Shown piece after piece: positions 1 to 9,531 of a stretch of 64,000 nucleotides of DNA (position 1 is the stretch's first letter; the number at the start of each line of letters is the position of its first letter). Made by a program: the position numbers and the translations under genes. Origin of the DNA: Mucilaginibacter agri (GTDB lineage Bacteria; Bacteroidota; Bacteroidia; Sphingobacteriales; Sphingobacteriaceae); the NCBI RefSeq assembly GCF_009928685.1, contig NZ_WWEO01000044.1, positions 744,001 to 808,000 of the forward strand. The letters run 5' to 3'. Under the pieces are notes generated by a model, which saw only the letters and a list, made by a program, of their open reading frames with translations, did not search any database and had not been told where the DNA came from.

Positions 1-12
1 TAATACTTCATA

Positions 13-270
13 TCAGAATTTTAATACAAATAAAAACATGAAGATCATAAACGCAAAAGTAGATAACATAATGCCTTGCGCTGTTTTATTCTGCTGTTGA
101 CCAATAAACTTCATAATGGCAAGGTTTAATGCAATAGCTACCAGGTACGGCACCGCAGGTTTATGCATAATAACTACTCCTTTATAAAGGTAGCCGAACA
201 GCAGCCAGGATAGTGCCGGAAATATTGCCCCCAGTACGATCCCTAAAAACAAGTTATTCTTTTTTAGCAT
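13..270 (-). CDS. Small integral membrane protein, function unknown
   Basis: An 85-residue protein, almost entirely hydrophobic: about three membrane segments (roughly residues 7-27, 37-55 and 66-84) separated by short polar turns, one of which carries a QQQN stretch. I do not recognise the family. It lies 24 bp downstream of the carboxylesterase gene on the same strand, so it could be the last gene visible of a surE-esterase-membrane protein transcript that continues out of the window. ATG start; no signal peptide distinct from the first membrane segment. Confidence 0.6.
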   Translation of the reverse strand: MLKKNNLFLGIVLGAIFPALSWLLFGYLYKGVVIMHKPAVPYLVAIALNLAIMKFIGQQQNKTAQGIMLSTFAFMIFMFLFVLKF

Positions 271-294
271 GATTGCTCAAATGTACAACTTATA

Positions 295-1818
295 TTAATT
301 AGCCGAATGAAGCACCAAACTACCGTACGGATGATCGCGGTCGTTAAATATTTGTTGAAGCACCACTGGTGCCGAAGTATTATCAAACACCATTACGTTT
401 TTAACCTTATTGGTGCAATCAAGCCAATCGGCGCCGTTAACTTTACCCGGATCGCCCCTTTTAATAAAGTTTACCCATGCAGCATGCATTTGTACCGATA
501 GTGCTGCATTAAAACCTTCCGCGTGTTTACTACCAGGTACAGACCATAAATAGGCTAGCTCTTCGCCATGCGACGCGCCTTTGCCGTCTTTACTATAATC
601 AAAACGATACATATATAATGGATTGCTGACCTCTGCCAAAACCTCCGACAATCGGTAGGAATGCATTTTATACATATATTCTGTAAGCACACTAACCGCT
701 GCCGAGTCAGGATCTATTGTTTTTAAAGCGGCTTGATAACCGCCTAACACATATTTATAATTATCGCCAAACCAAGCTGATAAAACCGACGAGTCTGGCT
801 TGTACAGCCTTTTATCCATATTCATAAATAGCCTGGCTTCCTGCTTATTGGTACCAATCAGAAATTTTATCTTCTTGTTCTTATTTCTCGCTAGATATTG
901 ATAAGGATTTCCTGAGATTATTACACCATCATCAACCGGTCCAAAGTAATTAGTCCCTTGCGCACCATTGCATACTTTTGCTTGTGCAGTTATTAATTGA
1001 TCGGTTGGGAGGTTTAGCAGATCAGCAGCCTTGGTTACGTGCAATTCGTCCATAATCCGTTGGCGAATGGCTTTTGCAGTAACAGAATCCCGCACGCATT
1101 GTACGCCTCCGCTCTCTAATACCAACTGGCTAAATAAGCCTTTTGCAGCTGGTGTCAACAACAAAGTACTGGTAAGTTTGGCGCCTGCCGATTCGCCCAT
1201 CACTGTTACTTTAGACAGATCACCACCAAATGATTTGATGTTCTTTTTGATCCACTTCAAGGCCATCACCAGATCCAGCAAACCATTATTGCCAGACGTG
1301 CGCAAACCTGCGTCGGCATCACCTAAATATGTAAACCCGAATATTCCTAAGCGATAATTAATAGTAACGGTTACCACACTGTCACGATCGGCAAAAGCAT
1401 GGCCATTCATGGTGCTGCCGGTTCCGCCCGTCATACCACCGCCGTGAACCCAAACAACCACTGGCAATTTAGCTTTGGTGTCGATCACAGGTATATACAC
1501 ATTCAAAAACAGACAATCTTCGCTTCCTCTTACTTTGCCACCCTCGCCGCCTTGCGAGGCGGCATTACCGAACTCTTCGCAGGATAGCGTATCCTTCCAT
1601 TTGGCGTGTGGTTGCGGAGCTTTAAAACGCAGGGCTCCAATAGGAGGCTGCGCATACGGCACTCCTTTAAAAACAATAGCCTGTTCTTCTTTTATTCCGC
1701 GTACGTAACCTTCGGCTGTTTTTACCACTGTTGATTGAGCAAAAATTGGATTGCCAAATACACCGAGCAGCAAGAATAGCCCTGCCGAAAATATTGACTT
1801 ATTGATACCGAGCTTCAT
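295..1818 (-). CDS. Secreted type B carboxylesterase (alpha/beta hydrolase)
   Basis: A 507-residue esterase of the carboxylesterase type B / para-nitrobenzyl esterase family, expected to hydrolyse carboxylic esters. The first 27 residues form a Sec signal peptide ending FAQ, so it is exported to the periplasm or beyond. Visible family marks: EDCLFLNVY (about 100-108), the oxyanion HGGG (125-128), the nucleophile elbow GESAGA with Ser210, an acidic residue in TNKQEARLF (Glu327) and the catalytic His417 in SHGEEL. Full length for the family. It follows surE by 9 bp on the same strand and may be co-transcribed. Natural substrate cannot be told from sequence. Confidence 0.88.
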   Translation of the reverse strand: MKLGINKSIFSAGLFLLLGVFGNPIFAQSTVVKTAEGYVRGIKEEQAIVFKGVPYAQPPIGALRFKAPQPHAKWKDTLSCEEFGNAASQGGEGGKVRGSEDCLFLNVYIPVIDTKAKLPVVVWVHGGGMTGGTGSTMNGHAFADRDSVVTVTINYRLGIFGFTYLGDADAGLRTSGNNGLLDLVMALKWIKKNIKSFGGDLSKVTVMGESAGAKLTSTLLLTPAAKGLFSQLVLESGGVQCVRDSVTAKAIRQRIMDELHVTKAADLLNLPTDQLITAQAKVCNGAQGTNYFGPVDDGVIISGNPYQYLARNKNKKIKFLIGTNKQEARLFMNMDKRLYKPDSSVLSAWFGDNYKYVLGGYQAALKTIDPDSAAVSVLTEYMYKMHSYRLSEVLAEVSNPLYMYRFDYSKDGKGASHGEELAYLWSVPGSKHAEGFNAALSVQMHAAWVNFIKRGDPGKVNGADWLDCTNKVKNVMVFDNTSAPVVLQQIFNDRDHPYGSLVLHSAN

Positions 1819-1827
1819 GAATCAGGG

Positions 1828-2601
1828 TTATGCGTTAAACTTCCATCCGTTTAAAACCGGGATAGCATGATGGGCGGTCATATCAAACTGAACCGGTACC
1901 ACCGATACGTAATTGTGTTCTAAAGCCCAAACGTCGGTATCTTCGCCCTGATCGTCTAATTGAAATACACCTGTAAGCCAATAGTAAGGTCGTTTGTGAG
2001 GATCAACTCGTTCGTCAAACTCTTCGGCCCATTTGGCACGCGCCTGGCGGCAGATCTTAATCCCTTTTAAATCTTTAGTATTGGGGAAGTTTACGTTTAA
2101 CAATGTAGCAGTTGGTAGCCCATTTGCCAATACCTGCAGGGCAATTTCTTTTACATATTTAAGGCTATGACTAAAATCGGCCTGTAAAGTAAAATCATCC
2201 AGCGAATAGCCAATTGAGGGAATGCCTTCTATTGCGCCTTCAACAGCCGCCGACATGGTACCCGAGTACAATACATTGATTGAATTATTCAACCCGTGGT
2301 TAATCCCTGAGACACACAGATCGGGCTTTTCGCCTTTAAACACCGTGTTTACTGCCAGTTTAACGCAATCTACTGGTGTGCCCGAGCAACGGTACATCTC
2401 AAAGCCCTCGTAAATATCAACCTTATCTAAACGCAGTGGTTTACCAATGGTGATAGCATGCCCCATACCCGATTGCGGGCTATCCGGCGCTACTACCACT
2501 ACTCGGCCAATCTCGGCCATGGTTTCCATCAAGGCTTTAATACCTGGGGCGGTTATACCATCATCGTTAACAACTAATATTACAGGTTTACTCTTTTTCA
2601 T
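1828..2601 (-). CDS. surE: 5'/3'-nucleotidase SurE
   Basis: SurE is a metal-dependent survival-protein phosphatase acting on nucleoside monophosphates. I take the start at 2601, giving 257 residues beginning MKKSKPVILVVNDDG; the reading frame is open 38 codons further upstream but that extension is cysteine- and arginine-rich and unlike the family. The N-terminal NDDG holds the metal ligands (Asp13, Asp14); the DSPQSGMGHA loop and the SGINHGLN motif give the remaining Ser and Asn ligands. The length is typical. It sits directly upstream of the esterase gene. Confidence 0.93.
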   Translation of the reverse strand: MKKSKPVILVVNDDGITAPGIKALMETMAEIGRVVVVAPDSPQSGMGHAITIGKPLRLDKVDIYEGFEMYRCSGTPVDCVKLAVNTVFKGEKPDLCVSGINHGLNNSINVLYSGTMSAAVEGAIEGIPSIGYSLDDFTLQADFSHSLKYVKEIALQVLANGLPTATLLNVNFPNTKDLKGIKICRQARAKWAEEFDERVDPHKRPYYWLTGVFQLDDQGEDTDVWALEHNYVSVVPVQFDMTAHHAIPVLNGWKFNA

Positions 2602-2770
2602 AGTTTGTATTGAAATTTCTAGTCTTGTTGAATAACACACCCCCTGTTTATGTTTGTACTGTATGTACCGCACTACAAATCCTCTCGAGAGAGAAAAGCA
2701 TTGGCATTGCAACATGCGGTTACTTTCATTGGGGTGTGTCTTGCCGATGCAATTCCATGATAGTTAAACA

Positions 2771-2805
2771 ACAAAGCCTTTCAGAAATCTGAAAGGCTTT
2801 GCTTT
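2771..2805 (-). terminator. Rho-independent terminator after sucB
   Basis: A 12-13 bp perfect stem (AAAGCCTTTCAGA paired with TCTGAAAGGCTTT, two-base loop) lies just past the sucB stop codon on the minus strand and is followed in that direction by a T-rich run. It separates sucB from surE. Confidence 0.8.
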
Positions 2806-2818
2806 ATATTGATGCGTA

Positions 2819-4429
2819 TTAAACGCCTAACAATAACCTTGCAGGGTCTTCCAGTAATTGTTTTACTCTTACCAGGAAGCTTACCGACTCGCGGCCATCA
2901 ATTACACGGTGATCGTACGATAATGCCAGATACATCATCGGGCGAATTACCACCTGACCGTTTACTGCTACCGGACGCTCAATAATATTGTGCATACCCA
3001 GTATAGCCGATTGTGGCGAATTGATGATTGGAGTTGATAACATCGAACCAAACACACCACCGTTGGTGATAGTGAAGGTACCGCCTGTCATTTCCTCAAT
3101 AGTCAGTTTGTTTTCGCGTGCTTTACCTGCCAGCGCAACAACTGCTTTCTCGATATCAGCTAAGCCCATTTGATCGGCATTACGGATAACCGGAACAACC
3201 AGACCGCGTGGGGCAGAAACCGCGATAGATACGTCAACAAAATCGCTATATACGATCTCATCGTTTTCTATACGGGCACCTACTGCAGGCCATTCTTTCA
3301 ACGCCTCGCAAACTGCTTTAGTGAAGAATGACATAAAGCCTAAGCCAACGCCATGTTTCTCTTTAAATTTATCTTTGTATTTACCGCGCAATTCCATTAT
3401 CGGCGCCATATCAACCTCGTTAAAGGTAGTTAACATTGCTGTTTCGTTTTTAACAGCAACCAAACGCTTGGCGATCGTTTTACGCAATGAAGTCATCTTC
3501 TCACGACGCTCTACCCTAGAGCCCGCTACAGCAGGTGCAGACGGAGCAACAGGTGCCTTTGGAGCGGCCGGTGCACTTGGCGCAGCCGGGGCGTTTTGAG
3601 CGGCAACAGCAGGTTTAGCACCAGCTTGAGCATTTAACGCGTCTTCTTTAGTAATACGGCCACCGACACCATTACCGTTAACAGAAGCGGGGTCAACGCC
3701 CTTTTCGGCTAATATTTTAGCAGCCGCAGGGGATGGTGTACCAGCAGCATAAGATGTAGGACCCGCAGGAGCTGCACTTGCTTGTACAGGTTGTGCTGCC
3801 GGAGCAGCTACTTTTGGAGCGGCTGCAGGCGCAGACCCACCAGTTGTAATGCTGCAAACTACAGCACCAATTTCTAATGTATCGCCTTCTTTAGCAATGG
3901 TTTTTAAAACACCAGCGCTTTCGGCAGTTAATTCAAATGTTGCTTTGTCAGATTCCAATTCGGCAATGGCTTCGTCCATAGCTACTTCTTCGCCATCTTT
4001 TTTGATCCAACGTGAAAGGGTAACTTCGGTAATTGACTCACCTACCGGCGGAACTTTAATTTCGATTGAACCTGTTGCTTGCACAGCAGGAGCCGCAGCA
4101 GGCGCGCTAACAGCACCATTTGGAGACTCGTCTGCTAAAGCAGCAGTTGTACTTTCTGTTACAGGAGCCGGGGTTGCGGCAGGTGCGGCTGCACCATCGC
4201 CACCAATACTGGCTACAACAGCGCCTATTGCTAAAGTATCGCCTTCGGCAGCTATTGTTTTTAAAGTTCCTGCTTGTTCGGCAGTCAGTTCAAATGTTGC
4301 TTTATCTGACTCCAACTCAGCGATCACTTCATCCATCTCTACAGCGTCGCCGTCTTTCTTAATCCAGCGCGACAAGGTAACTTCGGTAATTGATTCGCCT
4401 ACCGGCGGAACTTTTATTTCTAAACTCAT
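2819..4429 (-). CDS. sucB: 2-oxoglutarate dehydrogenase E2 (dihydrolipoyl succinyltransferase), two lipoyl domains
   Basis: E2 core of the 2-oxoglutarate dehydrogenase complex of the TCA cycle; it transfers succinyl groups from E1 to CoA. 536 residues: lipoyl domain 1 (about 1-76, lipoyl Lys43 in ESDKATF), Ala/Pro linker, lipoyl domain 2 (about 120-195, Lys162), linker, peripheral subunit-binding domain (about 230-266), Ala/Pro linker, and catalytic acyltransferase domain with DHRVIDG (His507, Asp511). The two lipoyl domains are nearly identical over long stretches, pointing to a recent internal duplication; many OdhB proteins have only one. It lies about 100 bp downstream of sucA, in the same operon. 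The catalytic HRVIDG and the partner sucA favour succinyl- over acetyl-transfer. Confidence 0.92.
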   Translation of the reverse strand: MSLEIKVPPVGESITEVTLSRWIKKDGDAVEMDEVIAELESDKATFELTAEQAGTLKTIAAEGDTLAIGAVVASIGGDGAAAPAATPAPVTESTTAALADESPNGAVSAPAAAPAVQATGSIEIKVPPVGESITEVTLSRWIKKDGEEVAMDEAIAELESDKATFELTAESAGVLKTIAKEGDTLEIGAVVCSITTGGSAPAAAPKVAAPAAQPVQASAAPAGPTSYAAGTPSPAAAKILAEKGVDPASVNGNGVGGRITKEDALNAQAGAKPAVAAQNAPAAPSAPAAPKAPVAPSAPAVAGSRVERREKMTSLRKTIAKRLVAVKNETAMLTTFNEVDMAPIMELRGKYKDKFKEKHGVGLGFMSFFTKAVCEALKEWPAVGARIENDEIVYSDFVDVSIAVSAPRGLVVPVIRNADQMGLADIEKAVVALAGKARENKLTIEEMTGGTFTITNGGVFGSMLSTPIINSPQSAILGMHNIIERPVAVNGQVVIRPMMYLALSYDHRVIDGRESVSFLVRVKQLLEDPARLLLGV

Positions 4430-4443
4430 ACGTTATATAATAT

Positions 4444-4529
4444 AGTTGTCTGTTATCGGTTATCTGTCTGTTGTCGGTATTAGCTCCTGCATCAATTGTT
4501 TCTGACTGATAACAGACAACCGACAACTG
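4444..4529. repeat. Short-word inverted repeat in the sucA-sucB junction
   Basis: The left arm (4444-4478) is made of variants of the word GTTGTCTGTTATCGGT; the right arm (4504-4529) carries the reverse complement of the same words (GATAACAGACAACCGACAAC). The arms could fold into a hairpin in the sucA-sucB transcript around a loop of about 25 bases. The same architecture with different words occurs in the atp operon. Function unknown. Confidence 0.7.
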
Positions 4530-4531
4530 AA

Positions 4532-7336
4532 TTAATCTGCGCTGCTTTCAGCCATTTTTTGGGTTGTCTCTTTTACGGTTTCTTTAACCGGGCTGCCTGC
4601 GGGCTCTGCAAACGCCTTGCCAATGATGTACAATTGCTGAGAGTTATGTTGTTTTGCATAACCGGTAGCTGTACTTGCGCTCTCTTTGCGGGAAATTACA
4701 TCCAGCTGCAATTCGCTCTTGCGGAACTTACGCAACATGTACGGCCATGCACCCATATTTTCCGGCTCTTCCTGTACCCAGATAAATTCGTCGGCTTTGC
4801 TGTATTTAGCTTTAAGCTTCTCCATTTGATCTTTAGGGGTTGGGTAAAGTTGCTCGATACGTACAATGGCTACGTCCTTACGTTTATCAGCTTGTTGTTT
4901 CTCTAGCAAATCATAGTAGATTTTACCCGAGCAGAACAGCACACGCTTAACTTTTTTCGCGTCAACAAAGCTATCGTCAATCATTTCCTGGAACTGACCT
5001 TCGGTGAAATCTACCAATGGAGAAACACAGGCAGGATGACGCAATAAGCTTTTTGGCGTAAACACAACCAGCGGTTTGCGGAAATCGCGGTTTAACTGGC
5101 GGCGCAATGCGTGGAAGAAGTTAGCAGGCGTAGTACAGTTAGCTACCTGGATATTGTTATCGGCACAAAGCTCCATAAAACGCTCGATACGTGCTGATGA
5201 GTGCTCCGGCCCCTGGCCTTCGTAACCGTGAGGCAATAACATTACCAAACCGTTACCTCGTTGCCATTTAGTTTCAGAGCTGGCTACATATTGGTCAACA
5301 ATAATTTGGGCACCGTTAACAAAGTCGCCGAACTGTGCTTCCCAAATGGTTAAGGCATGTGGGTTAGCCAATGCATAACCGTATTCAAAACCTAACACAC
5401 CATACTCAGAAAGCAGTGAATTATAGATGCTGAAGTTTGCTTCGGCTCCAATATTATTCATCGGCGTGTATTCCTCGTCGGTATCAGGCAGTGTAATTAC
5501 CGCGTGACGGTGTGAGAAAGTACCACGTTTAACATCCTCGCCGCTTAAGCGTACCGGATGGCCTTCTTTTAATAACGAACCATAAGCCATTAACTCACCC
5601 ATTGCCCAATCGAACACTTTGGTTTCGTTAACCATCTTACGGCGATCTTCAAACAGTTTCTCTATCTTCTTGAATAATGGTTTACCGGCAGGTAGTTCTG
5701 TTAGTTTATTACCAATGGCTGTCAGCTCAGCTTCGCCAACCGCGGTAGCTGTTGGGGCAACGGCTTCCTTCTCGCTACCAATATGTAAACCTTGCCATGC
5801 ACCTGCAAACATTGGTTTGCTTTCGGTAAAACGGTCTTCAGATTTGCTTTCATTTAATTGCTTTTGCAGTTCGTCGCGGAAAGTTTTTTCCATTTCTTTA
5901 GCTGCGGCAGCATCTATACTACCTTGCGCAATCAATTTTTGCAGATAAATTTCGCGTGGATTTGCATGGGCCTCAATGGCTTTATACAATACCGGTTGCG
6001 TAAATTTAGGCTCATCACTTTCGTTATGGCCAAATCTTCTGTAACATAAAATGTCGATGAAAACATCTTCATTAAATGTTTGGCGATACTCCATAGCCAG
6101 GTTAATGGTGTAAGCCAATGCTTCTGCATCGTCGCCATTAACGTGGAAAACCGGAGATAATACCGTTTTAGCGATATCGGTACAGTAAGTACTTGAACGG
6201 GCGTCTTTATAGTTAGTGGTAAAACCTATCTGGTTATTAATTACCAGGTGAACGGTACCACCAGTGCGGTAACCTTCCAGTTTTTCCATCTGCAGCACCT
6301 CATAAATAATACCTTGTGCTGCTACGGAAGCATCACCATGTATTAATATCGGTGCAATGCGGTTATGATCGCCGCCGTATTTAAAATCGATTTTTGAACG
6401 GGTCTGACCTTCTACCACCGGGTCAACAGTTTCCAGGTGCGAAGGGTTAGGGCACAAGCTTAAGTGAACGCTTTTACCGTTAGAGGTTTGCACGTCGGTA
6501 GAAAACCCTAAGTGGTATTTTACGTCACCACCGTATACGGTATCAACATCGTAGTTTTTACCTTCAAACTCAGAGAAAATCTCTTTGTATGATTTGCCCA
6601 TGATGTTAGCCAGCACGTTTAAACGACCGCGATGAGCCATACCAATGGTAAACTCTTCGATACCCAATTTAGCACCTTTTTCTATAACCGAATCAAGCGC
6701 AGGGATCAGTGCCTCGGCACCTTCAAGCGAGAAACGTTTCTGGCCTAAGAATTTGGTACCTAAAAAGCTTTCGAAAACTACCGCCTGGTTCAACTTGTTC
6801 AGGATGCGTTTTTTTTCATCCAGCGAGAATGAAGGCTGATTGCGGGTTTTCTCCATCCGGTCTTCAAACCACTTAATCTTTATCGGGTTGCGGATGTACT
6901 TATACTCGGCGCCGATTGTTTGGCAATAAGTATCCTCCAGCAACTGGCGGATATCGCGCAGGGTAGCTTTACCCAATCCTACTTCAATACCGGCGTTGAA
7001 TACGGTATCAAGGTCGGCTTGGCTGAGGCCAAAAGTTTCCAGCTCTTTACCCGGAAAGTATTGGCGACGCTCGCGCACAGGATTGGTTTTGGTAAACAGG
7101 TGGCCACGTGAGCGGTACCCGTTTATCATATTTAAAACATTAATTTCTTTTAACACATGGTCCGGGGTGCCGGCACCAGCCATAGCGGGCGCACCATCCG
7201 AATTTTTACCAAAGTCAAAACCTTCAAAAAACTTCTGCCAGCCGTAGTCTACCGAAGCAGGGTCCTGCTGGTAAGCTTCATATAAAGAGTCGATATAGGC
7301 AGTGTTTTCGTTATTTAGATAAGTGAAACGATCCAT
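4532..7336 (-). CDS. sucA: 2-oxoglutarate dehydrogenase E1 component
   Basis: Thiamine-diphosphate-dependent E1 that decarboxylates 2-oxoglutarate and succinylates the lipoyl arms of SucB. I place the start at the ATG at 7336 (934 residues, MDRFTYLNNENTAYI); a TTG four codons upstream is possible but less likely. The N-terminal 45 residues match the E2-binding helix region of OdhA-type E1s, the central part has the ThDP region with HGDASVAAQGIIYE and the NNQIGFTT loop, and the C-terminal half has the pyrimidine-binding transketolase-like domain. Full length. A match to the Bacteroidota -7 box lies 27 bp upstream. E3 (lipoamide dehydrogenase) is not in the window. Confidence 0.95.
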   Translation of the reverse strand: MDRFTYLNNENTAYIDSLYEAYQQDPASVDYGWQKFFEGFDFGKNSDGAPAMAGAGTPDHVLKEINVLNMINGYRSRGHLFTKTNPVRERRQYFPGKELETFGLSQADLDTVFNAGIEVGLGKATLRDIRQLLEDTYCQTIGAEYKYIRNPIKIKWFEDRMEKTRNQPSFSLDEKKRILNKLNQAVVFESFLGTKFLGQKRFSLEGAEALIPALDSVIEKGAKLGIEEFTIGMAHRGRLNVLANIMGKSYKEIFSEFEGKNYDVDTVYGGDVKYHLGFSTDVQTSNGKSVHLSLCPNPSHLETVDPVVEGQTRSKIDFKYGGDHNRIAPILIHGDASVAAQGIIYEVLQMEKLEGYRTGGTVHLVINNQIGFTTNYKDARSSTYCTDIAKTVLSPVFHVNGDDAEALAYTINLAMEYRQTFNEDVFIDILCYRRFGHNESDEPKFTQPVLYKAIEAHANPREIYLQKLIAQGSIDAAAAKEMEKTFRDELQKQLNESKSEDRFTESKPMFAGAWQGLHIGSEKEAVAPTATAVGEAELTAIGNKLTELPAGKPLFKKIEKLFEDRRKMVNETKVFDWAMGELMAYGSLLKEGHPVRLSGEDVKRGTFSHRHAVITLPDTDEEYTPMNNIGAEANFSIYNSLLSEYGVLGFEYGYALANPHALTIWEAQFGDFVNGAQIIVDQYVASSETKWQRGNGLVMLLPHGYEGQGPEHSSARIERFMELCADNNIQVANCTTPANFFHALRRQLNRDFRKPLVVFTPKSLLRHPACVSPLVDFTEGQFQEMIDDSFVDAKKVKRVLFCSGKIYYDLLEKQQADKRKDVAIVRIEQLYPTPKDQMEKLKAKYSKADEFIWVQEEPENMGAWPYMLRKFRKSELQLDVISRKESASTATGYAKQHNSQQLYIIGKAFAEPAGSPVKETVKETTQKMAESSAD

Positions 7337-7362
7337 CTTGGAATACAATCTGTAAAACGGTA

Positions 7363-7370
7363 CAAAACTA
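7363..7370 (-). promoter_or_regulatory. Putative -7 box (TAnnTTTG) for sucA
   Basis: TAGTTTTG on the minus strand fits the Bacteroidota consensus TAnnTTTG and sits 26 bases before the sucA ATG. I find no convincing -33 TTG at the usual distance, so this is a partial match only. Confidence 0.4.
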
Positions 7371-7543
7371 AGACAATTACCTCAGATTTCCTTTTAAAAT
7401 AAATTCATATTCAGGTAATATATGGCAGAAAAGAGTAACAATTTTAATTTTTAGTCCGGAACTCAGAATGGTCTTTGGTATGAGACTGGGCGACTTGCTG
7501 TTTAAACAGGCTTCGCCTTCCGATTGCGTTTTTTAATTTCTAG

Positions 7544-9079
7544 CTATAACTCATCCACCATCCCCAAATAAACCTCAGCCTGTTCCAATATTTTCTGCAA
7601 CTCAGCTTTATCAAACTTTTGCAGTGTTTTATACATCATACCAATGCGCGGATTATGCTCCAGTTTGTCGGCGTTGCGGTCGAAAAAGTTCCAGTAAAGG
7701 CTATTGAAGGGGCACGCGCGGTCGCCGTGCTTCTTTTTATAGTCGTAGTGGCAGGTTTTGCAGTAATCGCTCATTTTATTAATATAGGCCGCAGATGCCA
7801 CATAAGGCTTGGATGCTATGATACCTCCGTCGGCAAATTGGCTCATGCCGCGGGTGTTGGTAATCTCTACCCACTGAAGGGCATCAATGTAAACGCCAAG
7901 ATACCACTCGTCTACATCATCGGGATGGCAGCCCGAAAGCAGGGCAAAATTTCCGATCACCATCAGTCGCTGAATATGATGCGCCCAGGCATAATCGAGC
8001 GATTGACCAATGCACTTGTTCAGGCAATTCATTTTGGTATTGCCATCCCAAAACCATTTGGGCAACTTATTTTTATGCCGAAAGAAGTTCAGCGTTGCAA
8101 ATTCGGGCATCTTGGCCCAGTACACTCCACGCATAAATTCGCGCCAGCCAATTATTTGGCGAATGTAACCTTCTACCTGCGCCAGGCTGATCTCATCTTT
8201 GCGCTTATCCCATTCACCCAGTACAGCGGCAACGATTTCTTGAGGCGAAATCATCTTAATATTTTGCGCAAACGACAAGCGGGAATGGAACAAACTGATA
8301 TGCTCGTTGAGCATTGCATCTTCATAAGTACCAAAATGTGGCAACAGGTTTTCGCAGAAATAGTTAAGCGACTGTAAAGCTTCCTTTCGCGACAAAGGCC
8401 AACCAAAATGTTCCGCATCAACATTACCAAAATACTTCACCCCCATTTTGTCGATCATCGTCTTCAGTGCAGACACATCGTGATTATAAATAACCGGTTT
8501 CTTAAGCGGCACTTTGCCATCATACTTTTTGCGATTGTCGTGGTCGAAGTTCCATTTATCGCCAACCGGATCTTTACCCTGCATTAGTATGCCAAGGCGA
8601 GTACGCATGCTGCGGTAAAAGCTTTCCATAAGGTAACTCTTCTTATCGCCAAAGAAATCGCGTACTTCATAACGGGTTGTCAGAAAATGTTCGGTATCGG
8701 CAATACCATAATCTATCTCAAGCTTATGGCAGAAGGTTTTAAGCTGCTCATCCAGGCGGTACTCGTCGGGAAGCTGATATTCAAATCGCCCAATGTGATA
8801 TTTTTCAATGAGATTATTCAGATTTTCATCAAAGGACTGTTGATTATCAGCATCGTCTAAACTAAGATAAACCACTTCGTGGCCCAATTTCTTCAACTGA
8901 TGTGCAAAGTTGCGCATGGTAGCAAAAAAGGCCAGTATCTTTTGCACATGGTGCATCACGTATTGCTGCTCCTGCATTACCTCCATCAACACGTAAATTA
9001 CATCACGCTCTTTTTTCTGAAACCAGTGATGCCTGCTATTTAGTTGATCGCCGAGAATGAGCCGGAGCTTTTTTGCCAT
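7544..9079 (-). CDS. Photolyase/cryptochrome of the iron-sulfur (FeS-BCP / PhrB-like) group
   Basis: A 511-residue flavoprotein of the bacterial cryptochrome/photolyase-related group. The start MAKKLRLILGDQLN is the hallmark N terminus of this family. The C-terminal half has CLNKCIG followed by C-X2-C-X12-C (in YCKTCHYDY and GDRACPFN), the cysteine spacing that binds a [4Fe-4S] cluster in PhrB-type (6-4) photolyases, plus the FAD-domain motif IIGWREFMRG. By family knowledge it probably repairs (6-4) photoproducts, or acts as a photoreceptor; sequence alone does not decide. It is convergent with nothing and forms the first gene of the photolyase-rich cluster extending to 17.2 kb. Confidence 0.88.
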   Translation of the reverse strand: MAKKLRLILGDQLNSRHHWFQKKERDVIYVLMEVMQEQQYVMHHVQKILAFFATMRNFAHQLKKLGHEVVYLSLDDADNQQSFDENLNNLIEKYHIGRFEYQLPDEYRLDEQLKTFCHKLEIDYGIADTEHFLTTRYEVRDFFGDKKSYLMESFYRSMRTRLGILMQGKDPVGDKWNFDHDNRKKYDGKVPLKKPVIYNHDVSALKTMIDKMGVKYFGNVDAEHFGWPLSRKEALQSLNYFCENLLPHFGTYEDAMLNEHISLFHSRLSFAQNIKMISPQEIVAAVLGEWDKRKDEISLAQVEGYIRQIIGWREFMRGVYWAKMPEFATLNFFRHKNKLPKWFWDGNTKMNCLNKCIGQSLDYAWAHHIQRLMVIGNFALLSGCHPDDVDEWYLGVYIDALQWVEITNTRGMSQFADGGIIASKPYVASAAYINKMSDYCKTCHYDYKKKHGDRACPFNSLYWNFFDRNADKLEHNPRIGMMYKTLQKFDKAELQKILEQAEVYLGMVDEL

Positions 9080-9188
9080 GTAGTTAAAACGGCAATTACA
9101 AAAGATGGTTTAGCGGCTTTTAATTTATAGTTCTAACAGTGCCGCTTTATTTTAATCTGCGAGAGATAAAAAATGTCAATAAAAATTA

Positions 9189-9389
9189 ATGGAAGAGTCT
9201 TTTCACGAAGCCCTTGATATAATCGAAGCCTTCGAAAGCTACAGCAAGAAGGCCGATAATAACGGTAAATTGCTCGAAGGAGTTCATTTTGGGTTATGTT
9301 TATTGGTACTACTAAGTACGTGTTTATTTATATCATATACAACGCTTTCTGTGGTAAAAAGTTACAGGGTAAGCATCAGCGCTGTGTAA
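9189..9389 (+). CDS. Possible small membrane protein
   Basis: A 66-residue open frame with an ATG start, a polar acidic/lysine-containing N-terminal third and one strong hydrophobic segment (about residues 33-55). It lies alone on the plus strand between two minus-strand photolyase genes. I recognise no family. The amphipathic head followed by a single membrane span is reasonable for a real small protein, but there is no independent support such as a clear promoter. Confidence 0.3.
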   Translation: MEESFHEALDIIEAFESYSKKADNNGKLLEGVHFGLCLLVLLSTCLFISYTTLSVVKSYRVSISAV

Positions 9390-9487
9390 ATTATAAGAAA
9401 TTTTAGCGTATTGCCGTCCCCACTATTGTTGGGATCCGCATCTTATATGCTTATTAAACGATTGCAAAGTTTAATACCTGTCTCTTG

Positions 9488-9515
9488 GGGTCCTGAAACA
9501 AGTTCAGGATGACGT
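9488..9515. repeat. Dispersed palindrome fragment
   Basis: TCCTGAA and TTCAGGA face each other over a 5-base spacer and are followed by TGACG. From memory this resembles one end of a small dispersed intergenic element common in Bacteroidota genomes; it lies in the gap downstream of the DASH cryptochrome gene and could serve as its terminator. Confidence 0.4.
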
Positions 9516-9531
9516 ATGTGGTTTTATGAAA

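Noticed and set aside
3849..4445. 198-residue plus-strand frame inside sucB
   Set aside because: Its internal duplication mirrors the two lipoyl domains and the Ala/Pro linkers on the coding strand; a shadow frame.
7619..8377. 252-residue open frame on the plus strand inside the FeS photolyase gene
   Set aside because: Fully antisense to a gene with clear family motifs; composition follows the complement of the real codons and no domain is recognisable.
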